From Alcanivorax sp. DSM 26293 (GTDB lineage: Bacteria; Pseudomonadota; Gammaproteobacteria; Pseudomonadales; Alcanivoracaceae): a DNA stretch of 64,000 nucleotides. Made by a program: the position numbers and the translations under genes. The stretch's first letter is position 1; every line of letters begins with the position of its first letter. The DNA lies in contig NZ_FNUM01000010.1 in the NCBI RefSeq assembly GCF_900107995.1, forward strand, positions 34,134 through 98,133. The letters run 5' to 3'. The notes under the pieces are model-generated. The model saw only the letters and a list, made by a program, of their open reading frames with translations, was not told where the DNA came from and made no database searches. Shown here piece after piece: positions 36,924 to 47,901 of this stretch.

Positions 36924-37574
36924 ATGAACAGCCAAGAACAAACCCAACAAGTTTACGTAGTCGGCAGCCAGCAACTACAAAATGCCCTGCTCACCGAATT
37001 TCTCGTCAAGGAAGATGTGGCGACCAAAAGCATTCCCTCCGTGGAAGGGGTTTCCGTGGAGACCCTGCGGGAATTCGACCAGAACCTGTTTCTGGTGGAT
37101 TACCACAGCGTTGACGTGAACGAGGTCATCGCCCACCTGCTGGAAGCAGACCAGGAAGTGGAAAGCGACGTTTTGATAGCCCTGTTCAATGTGGACAGCG
37201 ATGACTCTCTCTCTCGTCTTGCAGGCCTGCCCATGGTCAACGGCGGCTTCCAGCATGACTGCCCCCAGGCACTTCTCAGCAAAGGCATCAAGGCCATTTT
37301 CGACGGCGAGCTGTGGTTCCCGCGCTCTGTGCTGCAGGCCTATCTGATGAAAAGCCGCACCTTCAACAAGACCTTCTCTCGCAGCGAGGTGAACCTCACT
37401 GATCGGGAAGTGGAAGTGCTGAAAGTGATGGCCACCGGCGCCAAGAACTCGGAAATCGCCACCAGCCTGAATCTGAGCCCGCACACCATCAAGACGCACA
37501 TCTACAACATCTTCAAAAAGATCAACGCCTCCAACCGCCTCCAGGCGGTGAACTGGGCGCAAGAGAACCTCTAG
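36924..37574 (+). CDS. LuxR-type regulator, CsgD-like
   Basis: The 216-residue regulator has a degenerate receiver-like N-terminal domain (1-145) and a LuxR helix-turn-helix (157-216: LTDREVEVLKVMATGAKNSEIATSLNLSPHTIKTHIYNIFKKI). The HTH and the last residues (NASNRLQAVNWAQENL) closely follow E. coli CsgD (KNRTQAVSWANDNL), the biofilm regulator. Asp59 is in a receiver-like position (LFLVDYHSVD), but the rest of the acidic pocket is poor, so phosphorylation is doubtful, as in CsgD. No curli or cellulose genes are in the window. Confidence 0.87.
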   Translation: MNSQEQTQQVYVVGSQQLQNALLTEFLVKEDVATKSIPSVEGVSVETLREFDQNLFLVDYHSVDVNEVIAHLLEADQEVESDVLIALFNVDSDDSLSRLAGLPMVNGGFQHDCPQALLSKGIKAIFDGELWFPRSVLQAYLMKSRTFNKTFSRSEVNLTDREVEVLKVMATGAKNSEIATSLNLSPHTIKTHIYNIFKKINASNRLQAVNWAQENL

Positions 37575-37582
37575 GGCTGCGC

Positions 37583-37607
37583 GCGTCGGACGCCAGGCGT
37601 CCGACGC
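37583..37607 (+). terminator. Hairpin after the CsgD-like gene
   Basis: GCGTCGGACGC and GCGTCCGACGC form a perfect 11-bp stem with a CAG loop, eight bases after the stop. The T-rich stretch (TTTCTTTT) begins only about ten bases later, so termination is likely but not classic. Confidence 0.55.
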
Positions 37608-37655
37608 CACTGGACGCCTTTCTTTTCCCCTTCACACAAATTCGCCTATACTGCC

Positions 37656-37671
37656 CTGTTCATTTTGACAG
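37656..37671 (+). promoter_or_regulatory. LexA (SOS) box upstream of uvrA
   Basis: CTGT-N8-ACAG matches the gammaproteobacterial LexA half-sites and spacing. It lies 16 bp before the uvrA ATG and just after a TATACT -10 element (37647-37652), where LexA would block transcription initiation. Confidence 0.75.
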
Positions 37672-37687
37672 TAGTCAGGGGTAGTTG

Positions 37688-40510
37688 ATGGATACCATTC
37701 TGGTTCGCGGTGCACGGACTCATAACCTGAAGAACGTGGATCTGGATATCCCGCGTGACAAGCTCGTGGTGATCACAGGCCTGTCCGGCTCGGGGAAATC
37801 CTCACTGGCCTTCGACACCCTTTACGCGGAAGGCCAGCGCCGCTATGTGGAATCCCTGTCCACCTATGCCCGCCAGTTTCTGTCGATGATGGAAAAGCCC
37901 GATGTGGATCACATCGAGGGCCTCAGCCCAGCCATCTCAATCGAGCAGAAATCCACCAGCCACAACCCCCGCTCCACCGTAGGCACCATTACCGAAATCT
38001 ATGATTACCTGCGCCTGCTGTTTGCCCGGGTGGGCGAGCCCCGTTGTCCGGAGCACGATGCGCCCTTGGCTGCCCAGACCATCAGCCAGATGGTGGACCA
38101 GGTGCTGGCCATGGAAGAAGGCAGCAAACTGATGCTGCTTGCACCCGTGATCCGCGAGAAAAAAGGGGAGCACCTGCACCTGTTCGAGGAATTGCGCGCC
38201 CAGGGCTTTATCCGCGCACGCATCGACGGTCGCATCTACGACATGGATGACACCCCGGATCTGGACAAGAACAAGAAGCACACCATCGAGGTAGTGGTGG
38301 ACCGCTTCAAGGTCCGCGACGACCTGCAGAACCGGCTGGCGGAATCCTTTGAAACCGCGCTTAACCTGGCCGACGATATCGCCATCATTGCCCCCATGGA
38401 CGGTGACGGGGAGGAAGTGACCTTCTCCGCCAAGTTTGCCTGCCCACACTGCGGCTATTCGATTCCCGAACTGGAGCCACGGCTGTTTTCCTTCAATAAC
38501 CCGGCCGGCGCCTGCCCCAGTTGTGATGGGCTGGGCGTGAAGCAGTTCTTTGATGAAGACAAGGTCATCAATTCCGACGAACTGTCCCTGTCGGAGGGCG
38601 CTATCCGCGGCTGGGACCGCCGCAACGTTTATTATTTCCAGATGCTCAACTCCCTGTCCCAGAGTCTGGGCTTCGACATGGATGTGGCATTCCGGGAACT
38701 GCCCAAGGATATCCGCAAGAAGGTGCTGTACGGGACCGGCAAGGAAAGCATCGAATTCCGCTACCTCAACGATCGCGGCGACATCATCAAGCGCAACCAC
38801 CCGTTCGAGGGCATCATTCCCAACATGGAGCGGCGCTACCGGGAAACCGAGTCTGACGCGGTGCGCGAAGACCTGCTCGGCTACATGTCTACCTCCAGCT
38901 GCCCCAGCTGTCATGGCTCGCGGCTGCGCGAAGCGGCCAGACATGTGTTTATCGAAGAAACCACGCTGCCGGAAGTGGTTCGTCTTGCGGTGGGCAAGGC
39001 CCATGCGTATTTCAGCGAATTGAGCCTGCCCGGCAGCAAAGGGGAGATTGCCGACAAGATCCTCAAGGAAATCCGCGACCGCCTGCAGTTCCTGGTCAAC
39101 GTGGGGCTGGAATACCTGACTCTGGAACGCAGTGCGGAAACCCTCTCCGGGGGCGAGGCACAACGTATTCGCCTGGCCAGCCAGATTGGCGCGGGACTGG
39201 TCGGCGTCATGTACGTGCTGGATGAGCCTTCCATCGGCCTGCACCAGCGCGACAACGAGCGTCTGCTCAATACCCTCACCCGTCTTCGCGATCTGGGCAA
39301 CACGGTACTGGTGGTAGAGCATGATGAGGACGCCATCCGTCTTGCCGACCATGTGATCGACATCGGCCCCGGCGCCGGCGTGCATGGTGGCAAGGTCGTT
39401 GCCCAGGGCACAGCCAAACAGGTCGCCGACAACCCGGACTCCCTGACCGGCGACTATTTGTCCGGCCGCAAGACGATTGCAGTGCCCAAACAGCGCCGCC
39501 AGAACCCGGACGACAACTGGCTCACCCTGCACGGTGCCACCGGTAACAATCTCAAGGGACACCCCCTGAACATTCCCGTGGGCCTGTTTACCTGCATCAC
39601 CGGGGTCTCCGGCTCCGGCAAATCCACCCTGATCAACAGCACCCTCTATCCCCTGGCCGCTACTAAACTGAACAAGGCGACCACCCTGAAGGCATCGCCC
39701 CATGAGGCCATTGAGGGACTGGAGCATTTCGACAAGGTGGTGGATATCGACCAGAGCCCCATCGGCCGCACGCCGCGCTCCAACCCTGCCACCTATACCG
39801 GTATCTTCACGCCGGTGCGCGAGCTCTTTGCCGGCACCCAGGAAGCCCGTGCCCGCGGTTACAAGCCCGGTCGTTTCAGTTTCAACGTGAAAGGCGGTCG
39901 CTGTGAAGCCTGTCAGGGCGATGGGGTTATCAAGGTAGAAATGCACTTCCTGCCGGATATCTATGTGCCCTGTGAGGTCTGCGAAGGGAAACGCTACAAC
40001 CGGGAAACCCTGGAGATCACCTATAAAGGCAAGAACATATTCGAGGTGCTGGATCTGACCATCGAAGACGCCCGGGAATTCTTTGATGCGGTGCCCTCCC
40101 TGGCCCGCAAGCTGCAGACCCTGATGGATGTGGGCCTGAGCTATGTAAAACTGGGGCAGGCGGCCACCACCCTGTCCGGCGGCGAAGCCCAGCGGGTCAA
40201 GCTGGCCAAGGAACTGTCCCGCCGGGACACCGGCAACACCCTCTATATTCTCGACGAGCCCACCACCGGCCTGCATTTCGCGGATATCCAGTTGTTACTG
40301 GACGTGCTCAACCGGTTGGCCAATCATGGCAACTCCGTGGTGGTGATCGAACACAACCTGGATGTGATCAAGACCGCCGACTGGATCGTGGATCTGGGCC
40401 CGGAAGGGGGCGACGGCGGGGGCGAGATCATCGCAGAAGGCACGCCGGAGGAAGTGGCGAAAGTGAAAGGCAGCCACACCGGTCGTTTCCTGAAAGGCAT
40501 GCTGAAATAG
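37688..40510 (+). CDS. uvrA: Excinuclease ABC subunit A
   Basis: UvrA finds DNA lesions for nucleotide excision repair. The 940-residue protein has two ABC ATPase halves: Walker [11 protein letters not shown] near residue 31 and [10 protein letters not shown] near 640, signature LSGGEAQRI near 487 and [10 protein letters not shown] near 830. Zinc modules read CPHC...CPSC (about 253-281) and CEAC...CEVC (about 739-765). AGGGG lies five to six bases before the ATG; a TTG one codon earlier is possible. A LexA box precedes it, so it belongs to the SOS regulon. Confidence 0.97.
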   Translation: MDTILVRGARTHNLKNVDLDIPRDKLVVITGLSGSGKSSLAFDTLYAEGQRRYVESLSTYARQFLSMMEKPDVDHIEGLSPAISIEQKSTSHNPRSTVGTITEIYDYLRLLFARVGEPRCPEHDAPLAAQTISQMVDQVLAMEEGSKLMLLAPVIREKKGEHLHLFEELRAQGFIRARIDGRIYDMDDTPDLDKNKKHTIEVVVDRFKVRDDLQNRLAESFETALNLADDIAIIAPMDGDGEEVTFSAKFACPHCGYSIPELEPRLFSFNNPAGACPSCDGLGVKQFFDEDKVINSDELSLSEGAIRGWDRRNVYYFQMLNSLSQSLGFDMDVAFRELPKDIRKKVLYGTGKESIEFRYLNDRGDIIKRNHPFEGIIPNMERRYRETESDAVREDLLGYMSTSSCPSCHGSRLREAARHVFIEETTLPEVVRLAVGKAHAYFSELSLPGSKGEIADKILKEIRDRLQFLVNVGLEYLTLERSAETLSGGEAQRIRLASQIGAGLVGVMYVLDEPSIGLHQRDNERLLNTLTRLRDLGNTVLVVEHDEDAIRLADHVIDIGPGAGVHGGKVVAQGTAKQVADNPDSLTGDYLSGRKTIAVPKQRRQNPDDNWLTLHGATGNNLKGHPLNIPVGLFTCITGVSGSGKSTLINSTLYPLAATKLNKATTLKASPHEAIEGLEHFDKVVDIDQSPIGRTPRSNPATYTGIFTPVRELFAGTQEARARGYKPGRFSFNVKGGRCEACQGDGVIKVEMHFLPDIYVPCEVCEGKRYNRETLEITYKGKNIFEVLDLTIEDAREFFDAVPSLARKLQTLMDVGLSYVKLGQAATTLSGGEAQRVKLAKELSRRDTGNTLYILDEPTTGLHFADIQLLLDVLNRLANHGNSVVVIEHNLDVIKTADWIVDLGPEGGDGGGEIIAEGTPEEVAKVKGSHTGRFLKGMLK

Positions 40511-40629
40511 GTCTATCCGTGAACGGCAGCACACTTTCCGGCAACGTCACACAGCCGCAGTGCGCTGCCCATCTCACCGTCATAAAGCCGCGGCACAATC
40601 CGTTTCATTCTTCTTTCGTGAGACAGATC

Positions 40630-41883
40630 ATGAAACGGATAGTGGCACTGAAAGCGTGCATCACCACCCTGGCCATCGGCCTTGCCGCTGCTGCCTGTGC
40701 CAGTCACGGACCGAAAGACAGCGTTGAACTGGGCCCTCGCCCCTATTATCTGGTCGCTGACATGGACGCTGGACCGCTGAAGCAGGCGCTGCAGGAATGC
40801 GCCAGCCAGCGACGCCCTCAGCAAAGCAGCGACTTCTCCATCGGCCACCGTGGTGCCCCGCTCCAATTCCCCGAGCACACCGAGGAATCCTATCGGGCCG
40901 CCGCACGCATGGGTGCCGGTATCGTTGAATGTGATGTGACCTTCACCAAGGACCGCGAGCTGGTCTGTCGACACTCCCAGTGCGACCTGCACACCACCAC
41001 CAATATTCTCGAAACCGATCTGGCCAGCCAGTGCAGCGAACCGTTTACTCCCTTTGATGGCAGCAATCCGGCCAGTGCCCGTTGCTGCACCAGTGACATC
41101 ACCCTGGCCGAGTTCAAGACGCTCAAGGGCAAAATGGACGGCGCCAATCCCCGTGCCACGACCGTGCATGACTATCTGAAGGGCACGGCAAGCTGGCGCA
41201 CAGACCTGTACGGCCAAAAAGGCACCCTTCTCAGTCACCGGGAGAGCATCACCCTGTTGCGCGAGCTCGGGGTAAAGATGACACCGGAACTGAAAGCCCC
41301 TCAGGTTGCAATGCCCTATGAAGGGGAATACCGCCAGCAGGACTATGCGCGCCAGCTGATCGAGGAATACCAGCAAGCCGGGGTCTCCTCCCCTCGGCAA
41401 GTGTATCCGCAATCCTTCAACCTGGAAGACGTGCGCTACTGGATCAATCATCATCCCCGTTACGGGCAGCAGGCGGTGTATCTGGACGGCCGTGACAGCC
41501 AGGGACTGGACCCTCAAAACCCGGGCACCTGGCAGCCCGATATGGATACGCTGGCAGGCTATGGCGTGAACATTATTGCCCCGCCCCTGTGGATGCTGGT
41601 GACAACCGACAGGCGCAATCGCATTGTTGCCAGCCCCTATGCCCGGGCTGCCCGCAATGCCGGCCTGGATATCATCGCCTGGTCCCTGGAACGCTCCGGC
41701 CCCCTGACCAACGGTGGTGGCTGGTACTACCAGAGCGTTAAACCGGCTATCAACAACGACGGCGACACCCTGACGCTGCTGGATGTATTGGCAAGGGACG
41801 TGGGCGTTATCGGTGTCTTTTCCGACTGGCCCGCCACCACCACCTTTTATGCAAACTGCCGCAAACTGCGGGGCAAGCCATAA
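40630..41883 (+). CDS. Glycerophosphodiester phosphodiesterase, lipoprotein form
   Basis: GDPD enzymes release glycerol-3-phosphate from deacylated phospholipids. The 417-residue protein has a lipoprotein-like signal with Cys23 (LAAAAC) and a TIM-barrel catalytic domain with HRG (73-75), PEHTEES (81-87), Glu100/Asp102 in VECDVTF and His115 in CRHSQCDL. Unusual extra cysteines and an insert ([25 protein letters not shown]) suggest disulfides in the periplasm. The ribosome-binding site is weak (GTGAGAC). It follows uvrA by 119 bp and is probably separately expressed. Confidence 0.88.
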   Translation: MKRIVALKACITTLAIGLAAAACASHGPKDSVELGPRPYYLVADMDAGPLKQALQECASQRRPQQSSDFSIGHRGAPLQFPEHTEESYRAAARMGAGIVECDVTFTKDRELVCRHSQCDLHTTTNILETDLASQCSEPFTPFDGSNPASARCCTSDITLAEFKTLKGKMDGANPRATTVHDYLKGTASWRTDLYGQKGTLLSHRESITLLRELGVKMTPELKAPQVAMPYEGEYRQQDYARQLIEEYQQAGVSSPRQVYPQSFNLEDVRYWINHHPRYGQQAVYLDGRDSQGLDPQNPGTWQPDMDTLAGYGVNIIAPPLWMLVTTDRRNRIVASPYARAARNAGLDIIAWSLERSGPLTNGGGWYYQSVKPAINNDGDTLTLLDVLARDVGVIGVFSDWPATTTFYANCRKLRGKP

Positions 41884-41969
41884 GCGCACAAGACTGGCGC
41901 AGGTGCACCAGCAACGCACCGATCCGCTCCAGAATGGGGCGACAATACCCGCAGCCCGGCAAATCACAC

Positions 41970-41984
41970 TGGCACGTTTTCTGC
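41970..41984 (+). promoter_or_regulatory. Sigma-54 (RpoN) promoter
   Basis: TGGCACG-N5-TGC carries GG and GC with the exact spacing of a sigma-54 promoter (TGGCACG-N4-TTGC), with one mismatch. Transcription would begin near 41996, 70 bases before the ATG of the 125-residue gene. The intergenic region upstream (41884-41969) has room for an activator site. Confidence 0.78.
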
Positions 41985-42065
41985 TTCGATCTCATGGACC
42001 TGGAGCCGTGACCGCAGAAAACCGTGATCCGCTTCTTTCGGCAACCATTCAGAGGAGTATATGCA

Positions 42066-42443
42066 ATGGACGCCACCCCCAATCACCGCTGGTTGATGCA
42101 ATACAACATTGTCAATCTGGTGAATCAGTGCCGTCGACTGATTCGTGCCGAATTTGACGAGAGCCTGTCACTGACCGATCCGGCACTCCGTCAGAAGCTT
42201 GCCCATTACGCTGGTCATACCCGCTCCCAGGGCATGCAAAGGCTCTACGGAGAAATTCGTCTGGCACTTCTGGAGCTGGAGGGAGAAGATCCGCCCTTGA
42301 GCCATTCCCCCGGCCCTGGCGCTCGCCTGTACCGCGGACAACCGGTTGACCCCAGCCCCGAGAGCAAAAGCAAGGACGATGGGGCAAACCCACGCCTGCG
42401 CAAGGGCCTGGTCTATCGTGGCCAAAAGGTTGCCCAGGGGTAA
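42066..42443 (+). CDS. Protein of unknown function behind a sigma-54 promoter
   Basis: The gene encodes 125 residues. The first 80 are helical (MQYNIVNLVNQCRRLIRAEFDE, GMQRLYGEIRLALLELEG) and the rest is Pro/Ser/Gly-rich with two short copies of a YRGQ-(P/K)-V motif (LYRGQPVD, VYRGQKVA). No domain, signal peptide or membrane helix was recognised. GAGGAG lies eight bases before the ATG. The sigma-54 promoter suggests expression tied to nitrogen or carbon status or motility-type regulation. Confidence 0.72.
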   Translation: MDATPNHRWLMQYNIVNLVNQCRRLIRAEFDESLSLTDPALRQKLAHYAGHTRSQGMQRLYGEIRLALLELEGEDPPLSHSPGPGARLYRGQPVDPSPESKSKDDGANPRLRKGLVYRGQKVAQG

Positions 42444-42465
42444 TACGAGGACTGGATGCGGCGAA

Positions 42466-42801
42466 TCAGGCGGAAAACTGGAAGATGCTCAAATCCAGAG
42501 GCAGGCTTTCCCCCAGCCACATGACCAGCTCCGTATGGTCGCGTAAATCATCGCCACTCAGCCCGTGGACGAAGATAGTCAAGCCGTTTCGACTGGCCAT
42601 CAACCAGGGAATCACTTCACCCGCCAGACGGCGAGGAATGGATAGCTGGCAACTCCAGCATGGATGCGGGCCCACCGGCTTGCGGTGCATCTGGCCCATG
42701 GGTATATCAAAACGCTGATGGGCAGCCTGACAGAGCGCAGCCGCCTGGGAGAAGGTGGATTCGTCAAAATAGACGTGTGCGTGAAATCCGTTGATTGCCA
42801 T
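42466..42801 (-). CDS. DOPA 4,5-dioxygenase-family protein
   Basis: The 111-residue protein matches the small bacterial DOPA-dioxygenase-like family: MAINGFHAHVYFDE at the N-terminus with HAH, the middle MGQMHRKPVGPHPCWSCQLSIP, and FVHGLSGDDLRDHTELVMWLGE. Conserved histidines are probable metal ligands. Plant members open the ring of DOPA; the bacterial substrate is unknown. The start gives the family N-terminus; a longer frame adds 16 non-family residues. It lies after the rplQ terminator on the same strand. Confidence 0.87.
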   Translation of the reverse strand: MAINGFHAHVYFDESTFSQAAALCQAAHQRFDIPMGQMHRKPVGPHPCWSCQLSIPRRLAGEVIPWLMASRNGLTIFVHGLSGDDLRDHTELVMWLGESLPLDLSIFQFSA

Positions 42802-42872
42802 AGACACTGCCCCCGAGGTGTTTTCAGCCTCACTGACAGCATAGTACAAGCCACCCGGCTTGCGACAGACAT

Positions 42873-42903
42873 AAAAAAACCGGGCTGTTAGCCCGGTTTT
42901 TTT
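42873..42903 (-). terminator. Terminator after rplQ (end of alpha operon)
   Basis: AAAAAAACCGGGCT pairs perfectly with AGCCCGGTTTTTTT around a GTT loop, 15 bp downstream of the rplQ stop on the minus strand. It is symmetrical and could act both ways. Confidence 0.95.
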
Positions 42904-42917
42904 GAAGCATGGAACGC

Positions 42918-43301
42918 TTACTCTTCGTCAGCGTCCGCCAGCTCAGGGCGATCCACCAGCTCAACATAGGCCATCGGTGCGTTGTCACCGGCACGGAAGC
43001 CCATTTTGAGGATACGTACGTAGCCGCCAGGACGGCTCTGGTAACGGGGACCCAGCTCGTTGAACAGCTTACCAACCACTTCCTTGGAGCGGGTGCGGTC
43101 GAAAGCCAGACGACGGTTCGCTACCGAGTCTTCCTTGGCCAGAGTGATCAACGGCTCAGCCACACGACGCAGCTCTTTGGCCTTCGGCAGAGTGGTCTTG
43201 ATCACTTCGTGCTCCAGCAGAGACACGGCCATGTTACGGAACATCGCCTGACGATGAGAGCTGTTCCGATTCAGTTTTCTGCCGCTTTTGCGATGACGCA
43301 T
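42918..43301 (-). CDS. rplQ: 50S ribosomal protein L17
   Basis: L17 lies near the peptide exit tunnel. The 127-residue protein begins [32 protein letters not shown], the family signature, and ends in a short acidic tail (DADEE). It is the last gene of the alpha operon, 50 bp after rpoA, before a strong terminator. Confidence 0.97.
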   Translation of the reverse strand: MRHRKSGRKLNRNSSHRQAMFRNMAVSLLEHEVIKTTLPKAKELRRVAEPLITLAKEDSVANRRLAFDRTRSKEVVGKLFNELGPRYQSRPGGYVRILKMGFRAGDNAPMAYVELVDRPELADADEE

Positions 43302-43351
43302 GATTCTGTTCCTATGTTCAGGGGCGCTTCACAGCGTCCACAACAACTAAC

Positions 43352-44359
43352 TTAGCGCAATTTGGTGTTCAGCCGGTCGTCGTCACGAAGACTGACCGGG
43401 GGCCAGTTTTCCAGACGCATACCCAGCGACAGGCCTTTGGAAGCCAGCACGTCCTTGATCTCGGTGAGCGACTTCTTGCCCAGATTCGGGGTTTTCAGCA
43501 GCTCAACCTCGGTACGCTGTACCAGATCGCCGATGTAGTAAATGTTCTCGGCCTTCAGGCAGTTGGCGGAACGGACGGTCAGTTCCAGATCATCTACCGG
43601 GCGCAGCAGGATGGGATCGATTTCTTCGCGTTCCTGCTTCGGTTCTGGCTTGGCATCCTGTTCCAGATCCACGAATACCGCAATCTGTTGCTGCAGGATG
43701 GTAGCAGCGCGGCGAATCGCTTCTTCCGGATCGATGGTGCCATCGGTTTCCAGATCAATAACCAGCTTGTCCAGGTCAGTGCGCTGCTCCACACGGGCAG
43801 CCTCAACCACATAAGCCACACGACGTACCGGGCTGTAGCTGGCGTCCAGCTGCAGACGGCCAATGCCACGGGTCTCGTCGTCATCAGACTGACGTGCGTC
43901 GGCTGCTACATAGCCACGACCTTTCTGCACTTTCAGCTTCACACGCAATTCGGTGTCACCGGTAATGGTGCAGATCACGTGATCCGGGTTGACGATCTCA
44001 ACACTGTGATCACGCTGGATATCACTCGCGGTAACAACGCCCGGGCCTTTCTTGACCAATTCGAGAGTCGCTTCTTCGCGATCTTCCATCTTCAGAGCAA
44101 CGCCCTTCAGGTTCAGCAGGATGTTGATCACATCTTCCTGCACCCCTTCGATGGAGGAGTATTCATGCTGTACCCCGTCGATCTCCACTTCGGTGATCGC
44201 ACAGCCGGGCATACTGGAGATCAGGATGCGACGCAGCGCAGTCCCCAGGGTGTGGCCAAAGCCACGCTCCAGCGGTTCCAGAACCACTTTGGCGTGGGTC
44301 TGGTTGATCGCGTTGACCGCGATCGAGCGGGGCGTGAGAAAGTCGTTCACGGCGGTCAT
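43352..44359 (-). CDS. rpoA: RNA polymerase alpha subunit
   Basis: Alpha nucleates RNA polymerase assembly and contacts activators and UP elements. The 335 residues include the N-terminal dimerisation domain ([27 protein letters not shown] region at 30-52), a linker, and the C-terminal domain ([48 protein letters not shown]) with the conserved DNA-contacting Arg in VRSANCL. It lies between rpsD and rplQ, as in other gammaproteobacteria. Confidence 0.98.
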   Translation of the reverse strand: MTAVNDFLTPRSIAVNAINQTHAKVVLEPLERGFGHTLGTALRRILISSMPGCAITEVEIDGVQHEYSSIEGVQEDVINILLNLKGVALKMEDREEATLELVKKGPGVVTASDIQRDHSVEIVNPDHVICTITGDTELRVKLKVQKGRGYVAADARQSDDDETRGIGRLQLDASYSPVRRVAYVVEAARVEQRTDLDKLVIDLETDGTIDPEEAIRRAATILQQQIAVFVDLEQDAKPEPKQEREEIDPILLRPVDDLELTVRSANCLKAENIYYIGDLVQRTEVELLKTPNLGKKSLTEIKDVLASKGLSLGMRLENWPPVSLRDDDRLNTKLR

Positions 44360-44379
44360 AGAGATCCCTCAGGCAGTCC

Positions 44380-45012
44380 TTACTTGGAGTACAGCTCGAC
44401 GATCAGGTTTTCGTTGATCTCGGCAGGCAGGTCGATACGCTCAGGCTTCGCCTTGTAGGTACCTTCCAGCTTCTTCTCGTCAACTTCGATCCAGGGCATA
44501 AAGCCACGCTGCTGAGCCAGCTCCATGGCGTTTTTCACGCGCAACTGAGCTTTGGACTTCTCGCGAACGGTGATGATGTCACCGGGCTTGACCTGATAGG
44601 AAGCCACATTGACAGACTGACCGTTGACCAGAATCGCACGGTGGCTAACCAGCTGACGCGCTTCGGCGCGGGTGGAGCCGAAGCCCATGCGGTAAACCAC
44701 GTTATCCAGACGACCTTCCAGAAGTTGCAGCAGGACTTCGCCGGTTGCACCCTTGGAAGAGGCGGCTTTCTTGTAGTAGCTGCGGAACTGCTTTTCCAGT
44801 ACACCGTAGGTACGACGAACTTTCTGCTTCTCACGCAGCTGCACACCGTAGTCGGACAAACGAGCCGGACGACGACCGCTTGCGCCAGCTGCCTGCCCCG
44901 GAGCCTGCTCCGCTTTACACTTGGATTCCAGAGGGCGGATACCGCTCTTCAGGAACAGATCGGTGCCTTCACGACGGGAAAGCTTGCACTTGGGACCGAT
45001 GTATCTTGCCAT
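44380..45012 (-). CDS. rpsD: 30S ribosomal protein S4
   Basis: S4 starts 16S rRNA folding and in E. coli represses the alpha operon by binding the rpsM leader. The 210-residue protein begins [19 protein letters not shown], and the S4 RNA-binding domain ([35 protein letters not shown]) lies at about 97-132. It is slightly longer than the E. coli protein (206). It is followed by rpoA after 20 bp. Confidence 0.97.
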   Translation of the reverse strand: MARYIGPKCKLSRREGTDLFLKSGIRPLESKCKAEQAPGQAAGASGRRPARLSDYGVQLREKQKVRRTYGVLEKQFRSYYKKAASSKGATGEVLLQLLEGRLDNVVYRMGFGSTRAEARQLVSHRAILVNGQSVNVASYQVKPGDIITVREKSKAQLRVKNAMELAQQRGFMPWIEVDEKKLEGTYKAKPERIDLPAEINENLIVELYSK

Positions 45013-45028
45013 CTTGCTTTAACTCCCG

Positions 45029-45427
45029 TTACACGCGACGCTTTTTGGGCGGACGACAGCCGTTATGCGGAATCGGCGTAACGTCCTCAATATGGGTAAT
45101 CTTGTAGCCACAGCCATTCAGGGCACGAATGGAAGATTCGCGACCCGGGCCCGGGCCTTTTACCCGTACTTCCAAATTCTTGAGACCGTAGTCCTTGGCA
45201 GCGTTGCCCGCGTTTTCAGCCGCCACCTGGGCAGCAAACGGGGTGCTTTTACGGGAACCACGGAAACCAGCGCCACCGGAGGTCGCCCAGGACAACGCAT
45301 TGCCCTGACGATCAGTGATGGTGATGATGGTATTGTTGAAGGATGCGTGCACGTGGGCGATACCGTCTGCAACGGTACGCGTTACCTTCTTACGACGTGC
45401 GCCACTATCTTTCTTTGACTTAGCCAT
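45029..45427 (-). CDS. rpsK: 30S ribosomal protein S11
   Basis: S11 shapes the platform next to the mRNA exit. The 132-residue protein has [31 protein letters not shown] and the conserved C-terminal [29 protein letters not shown]. It lies between rpsM and rpsD in the alpha operon. Confidence 0.97.
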   Translation of the reverse strand: MAKSKKDSGARRKKVTRTVADGIAHVHASFNNTIITITDRQGNALSWATSGGAGFRGSRKSTPFAAQVAAENAGNAAKDYGLKNLEVRVKGPGPGRESSIRALNGCGYKITHIEDVTPIPHNGCRPPKKRRV

Positions 45428-45462
45428 AATGCCTATCCAAATCCAGCCGCTGACGTTTCAGC

Positions 45463-45819
45463 TTATTTGCGAATCGGTTTACGCGGACCTTTACGGGTCC
45501 GAGCATTGGTCTTGGTACGCTGGCCACGCAGTGGCAAGCCGCGACGATGACGAATACCACGGTAGCAACCGAGGTCCATCAGACGCTTGATGTTCATGGT
45601 GATTTCCCGGCGCAGGTCACCTTCAGTAGACAACTTGGCTACCTCGCCACGAATGACGTCAAGTTGTTCACCGCTCAGATCACGAACTTTCGCGGTCTGA
45701 TCAATACCGGCCGCGGTGCAGATTTGAGCTGCACGGGTACGACCGATCCCGAAGATGTAGGTGAGAGAGATCACCGTGTGCTTATTTTCCGGGATGTTAA
45801 CGCCTGCAATACGGGCCAT
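45463..45819 (-). CDS. rpsM: 30S ribosomal protein S13
   Basis: S13 contacts the 50S subunit and P-site tRNA. The 118-residue protein begins [30 protein letters not shown] and ends with the basic [18 protein letters not shown] tail that reaches the decoding site. It opens the alpha operon; the 116-bp gap after rpmJ is the largest in the cluster and is where the S4-controlled leader lies in E. coli. Confidence 0.97.
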   Translation of the reverse strand: MARIAGVNIPENKHTVISLTYIFGIGRTRAAQICTAAGIDQTAKVRDLSGEQLDVIRGEVAKLSTEGDLRREITMNIKRLMDLGCYRGIRHRRGLPLRGQRTKTNARTRKGPRKPIRK

Positions 45820-45935
45820 CCGAATATCTCCGATTCACAAAACGGGTGGCGCCAGGCTCTGAGGCGCCGAAAGGCGGCAGAGTCTAGCGCTACACCGACT
45901 GAATTTCAACCAAACACTTAAAAGAAGACGTAACC

Positions 45936-46052
45936 TTAACCCTGGCGCTGCTTGTGCCGGGGTTCGGCACTGCAGATCACCATGACGCGACCCTTACGAC
46001 GGATCACTTTGCAGTTTCGGCAGATCTTCTTCACAGAAGCCTGAACTTTCAT
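45936..46052 (-). CDS. rpmJ: 50S ribosomal protein L36
   Basis: This 38-residue protein is [20 protein letters not shown] followed by [18 protein letters not shown]. It has the zinc ribbon of the C+ form: CxxC at 11-14, Cys27 and His32. L36 stabilises 23S rRNA in the large subunit. It sits between secY and rpsM, the normal place, and is easily missed because of its size. Confidence 0.96.
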   Translation of the reverse strand: MKVQASVKKICRNCKVIRRKGRVMVICSAEPRHKQRQG

Positions 46053-46069
46053 CGCACTCGCCTCGTTCG

Positions 46070-47452
46070 TTAACGCACCAGACCGGTGCCACCATACCCT
46101 TTCAGGTTGGATTTCTTCATCAACTTCTCGTACTGGGTGGACGTCAGGTGCGAATTAACCTGCGACCAGAAGTCCATCACCACCACCACTACAATCAGCA
46201 GAGAGGTGCCGCCCAGATAGAAGGGCACGTTGGCAACTGCCTGCAGACCCAGTGGCAACAAGCACACCAGCGTCATATATACCGAACCGATCAGGGTCAA
46301 ACGGCCCATCACTGTGTCGATATAGCGAGCAGATTGCTCGCCCGGGCGAATGCCCGGAATATATGCGCCGGATTTCTTCAGGTTGTCAGCGACATCCTTC
46401 GGATTGAACACCAGCGCAGTATAAAAGTAGCAGAAGAACACGATTGCCAGGGTAAACAGCAGAATATACAGCGGAGTCCCGGGCAGCAGAGCATCACTCA
46501 CGTTTCTCAGTGCCTGGCCCCACCAGGAATCCGGATTGGAATCACTGAACCACTGGGTCAGTGACGCCGGAAACAGCAGAATGGAGCTGGCAAAGATAGC
46601 CGGAATAACACCTGCCATGTTCACCTTCAGCGGCAGATGACTCTGCTGCGCTGCATACACACGACGTCCCTGCTGACGACGCGCATAGTTCACCGTAATA
46701 CGGCGCTGTCCGCGCTCCATGAAGACCACACCGAAAATCACGGCGAGAGCCACCAGGAACACAAACAACATCATGATCAGGCTCAGGTCACCAGTACGGG
46801 CGGACTCGAAAGTCTGCGCAATGGCGCCAGGCAGGCCTGCCACAATGGATGCGAAGATCAGCATGGAAATACCATTACCAATGCCCCGCTCGGTAATCTG
46901 CTCACCCAGCCACATCAGGAACACGGTACCGGTCAGCAGGGTGGTTACCGCCACGAAATAGAAGCTGGCAACCTGCATGGTGCTGGCCGTTTCCGGCAGC
47001 AGCGTAATGCCCTGGCTGTTCAGTCCGGCAACCATGCCGAAAGACTGGATGCCACCCAGCAAAACCGTCAGATAACGGGTGTACTGGGTAATCTTGCGTC
47101 GACCCTGTTCACCTTCCTTGCGGAGCTGCTCCAGGGTAGGCACCACTGCCGTCATCAGCTGAATCACGATGCTGGCAGTAATGTAGGGCATAATGCCCAG
47201 CGCAAAGATACTCATGCGCTCCAGGGAACCCCCGGAGAACATGTTGAAGAGACCAAGAATGGTGTCCCGGTTGTTGTTGAACATCTGTTGCAACGCTTCC
47301 GGGTTCATGCCCGGGACCGGGATATGTGCCCCGATCCGGAACACCACCAGGGCGCCCAACAGAAAACCGATTCTCCGCCACAGCTCACGCATTGCACTGC
47401 TATCAGCCTTGGGCGGACCACCATTCAATGTCTGAGCGCGATTCTTCGCCAT
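46070..47452 (-). CDS. secY: Preprotein translocase subunit SecY
   Basis: SecY is the protein-conducting channel of the inner membrane. The 460-residue protein has ten predicted membrane helices, the plug region ([25 protein letters not shown]), the cytoplasmic loop with [15 protein letters not shown] and the C-terminal tail [15 protein letters not shown]. It lies between rplO and rpmJ in the spc operon. Its partner secE is not in this window. Confidence 0.98.
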   Translation of the reverse strand: MAKNRAQTLNGGPPKADSSAMRELWRRIGFLLGALVVFRIGAHIPVPGMNPEALQQMFNNNRDTILGLFNMFSGGSLERMSIFALGIMPYITASIVIQLMTAVVPTLEQLRKEGEQGRRKITQYTRYLTVLLGGIQSFGMVAGLNSQGITLLPETASTMQVASFYFVAVTTLLTGTVFLMWLGEQITERGIGNGISMLIFASIVAGLPGAIAQTFESARTGDLSLIMMLFVFLVALAVIFGVVFMERGQRRITVNYARRQQGRRVYAAQQSHLPLKVNMAGVIPAIFASSILLFPASLTQWFSDSNPDSWWGQALRNVSDALLPGTPLYILLFTLAIVFFCYFYTALVFNPKDVADNLKKSGAYIPGIRPGEQSARYIDTVMGRLTLIGSVYMTLVCLLPLGLQAVANVPFYLGGTSLLIVVVVVMDFWSQVNSHLTSTQYEKLMKKSNLKGYGGTGLVR

Positions 47453-47463
47453 AAAGCGCTGCC

Positions 47464-47898
47464 TTATTCTTCGACTTTACCGCCAGCTTTCTCGACCGCA
47501 TCGCGGGCGCCTTTGCTGATCGCTACGCCACGAATGGTTACTGCACGGTCGATTTCACCCTGCAGAACAATCTTGGCGCGCTTCATGTCACGACGCACAA
47601 CATTGGCTGCTTTCAAGGCGGCCAGATCGATAACGTCGCCGTCAACTTTGGCAAGCTCAGCCAGGCGAACTTCGGCAGTGCCCATAGCCAGCTTGGACGT
47701 GAAACCGAACTTCGGCACACGACGCTGCAGCGGCATCTGACCACCTTCGAAACCGGGCTTCACGGTACCGCCGGAACGGGACTTCTGACCCTTGTGGCCG
47801 CGACCACCGGTCTTGCCCAGGCCGGAGCCGATACCACGACCTACGCGCTTGGCGTCCGGACGGGAACCTTCAGCGGGATGCAGATCATTCAGACGCAT
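47464..47898 (-). CDS. rplO: 50S ribosomal protein L15
   Basis: L15 is a late-assembling core protein of the large subunit. The 144-residue protein begins [45 protein letters not shown] sequence, the glycine- and arginine-rich family start. The ATG is used; a GTG one codon earlier is possible. It lies three bases after rpmD. Confidence 0.96.
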   Translation of the reverse strand: MRLNDLHPAEGSRPDAKRVGRGIGSGLGKTGGRGHKGQKSRSGGTVKPGFEGGQMPLQRRVPKFGFTSKLAMGTAEVRLAELAKVDGDVIDLAALKAANVVRRDMKRAKIVLQGEIDRAVTIRGVAISKGARDAVEKAGGKVEE

Positions 47899-47901
47899 CA
47901 C

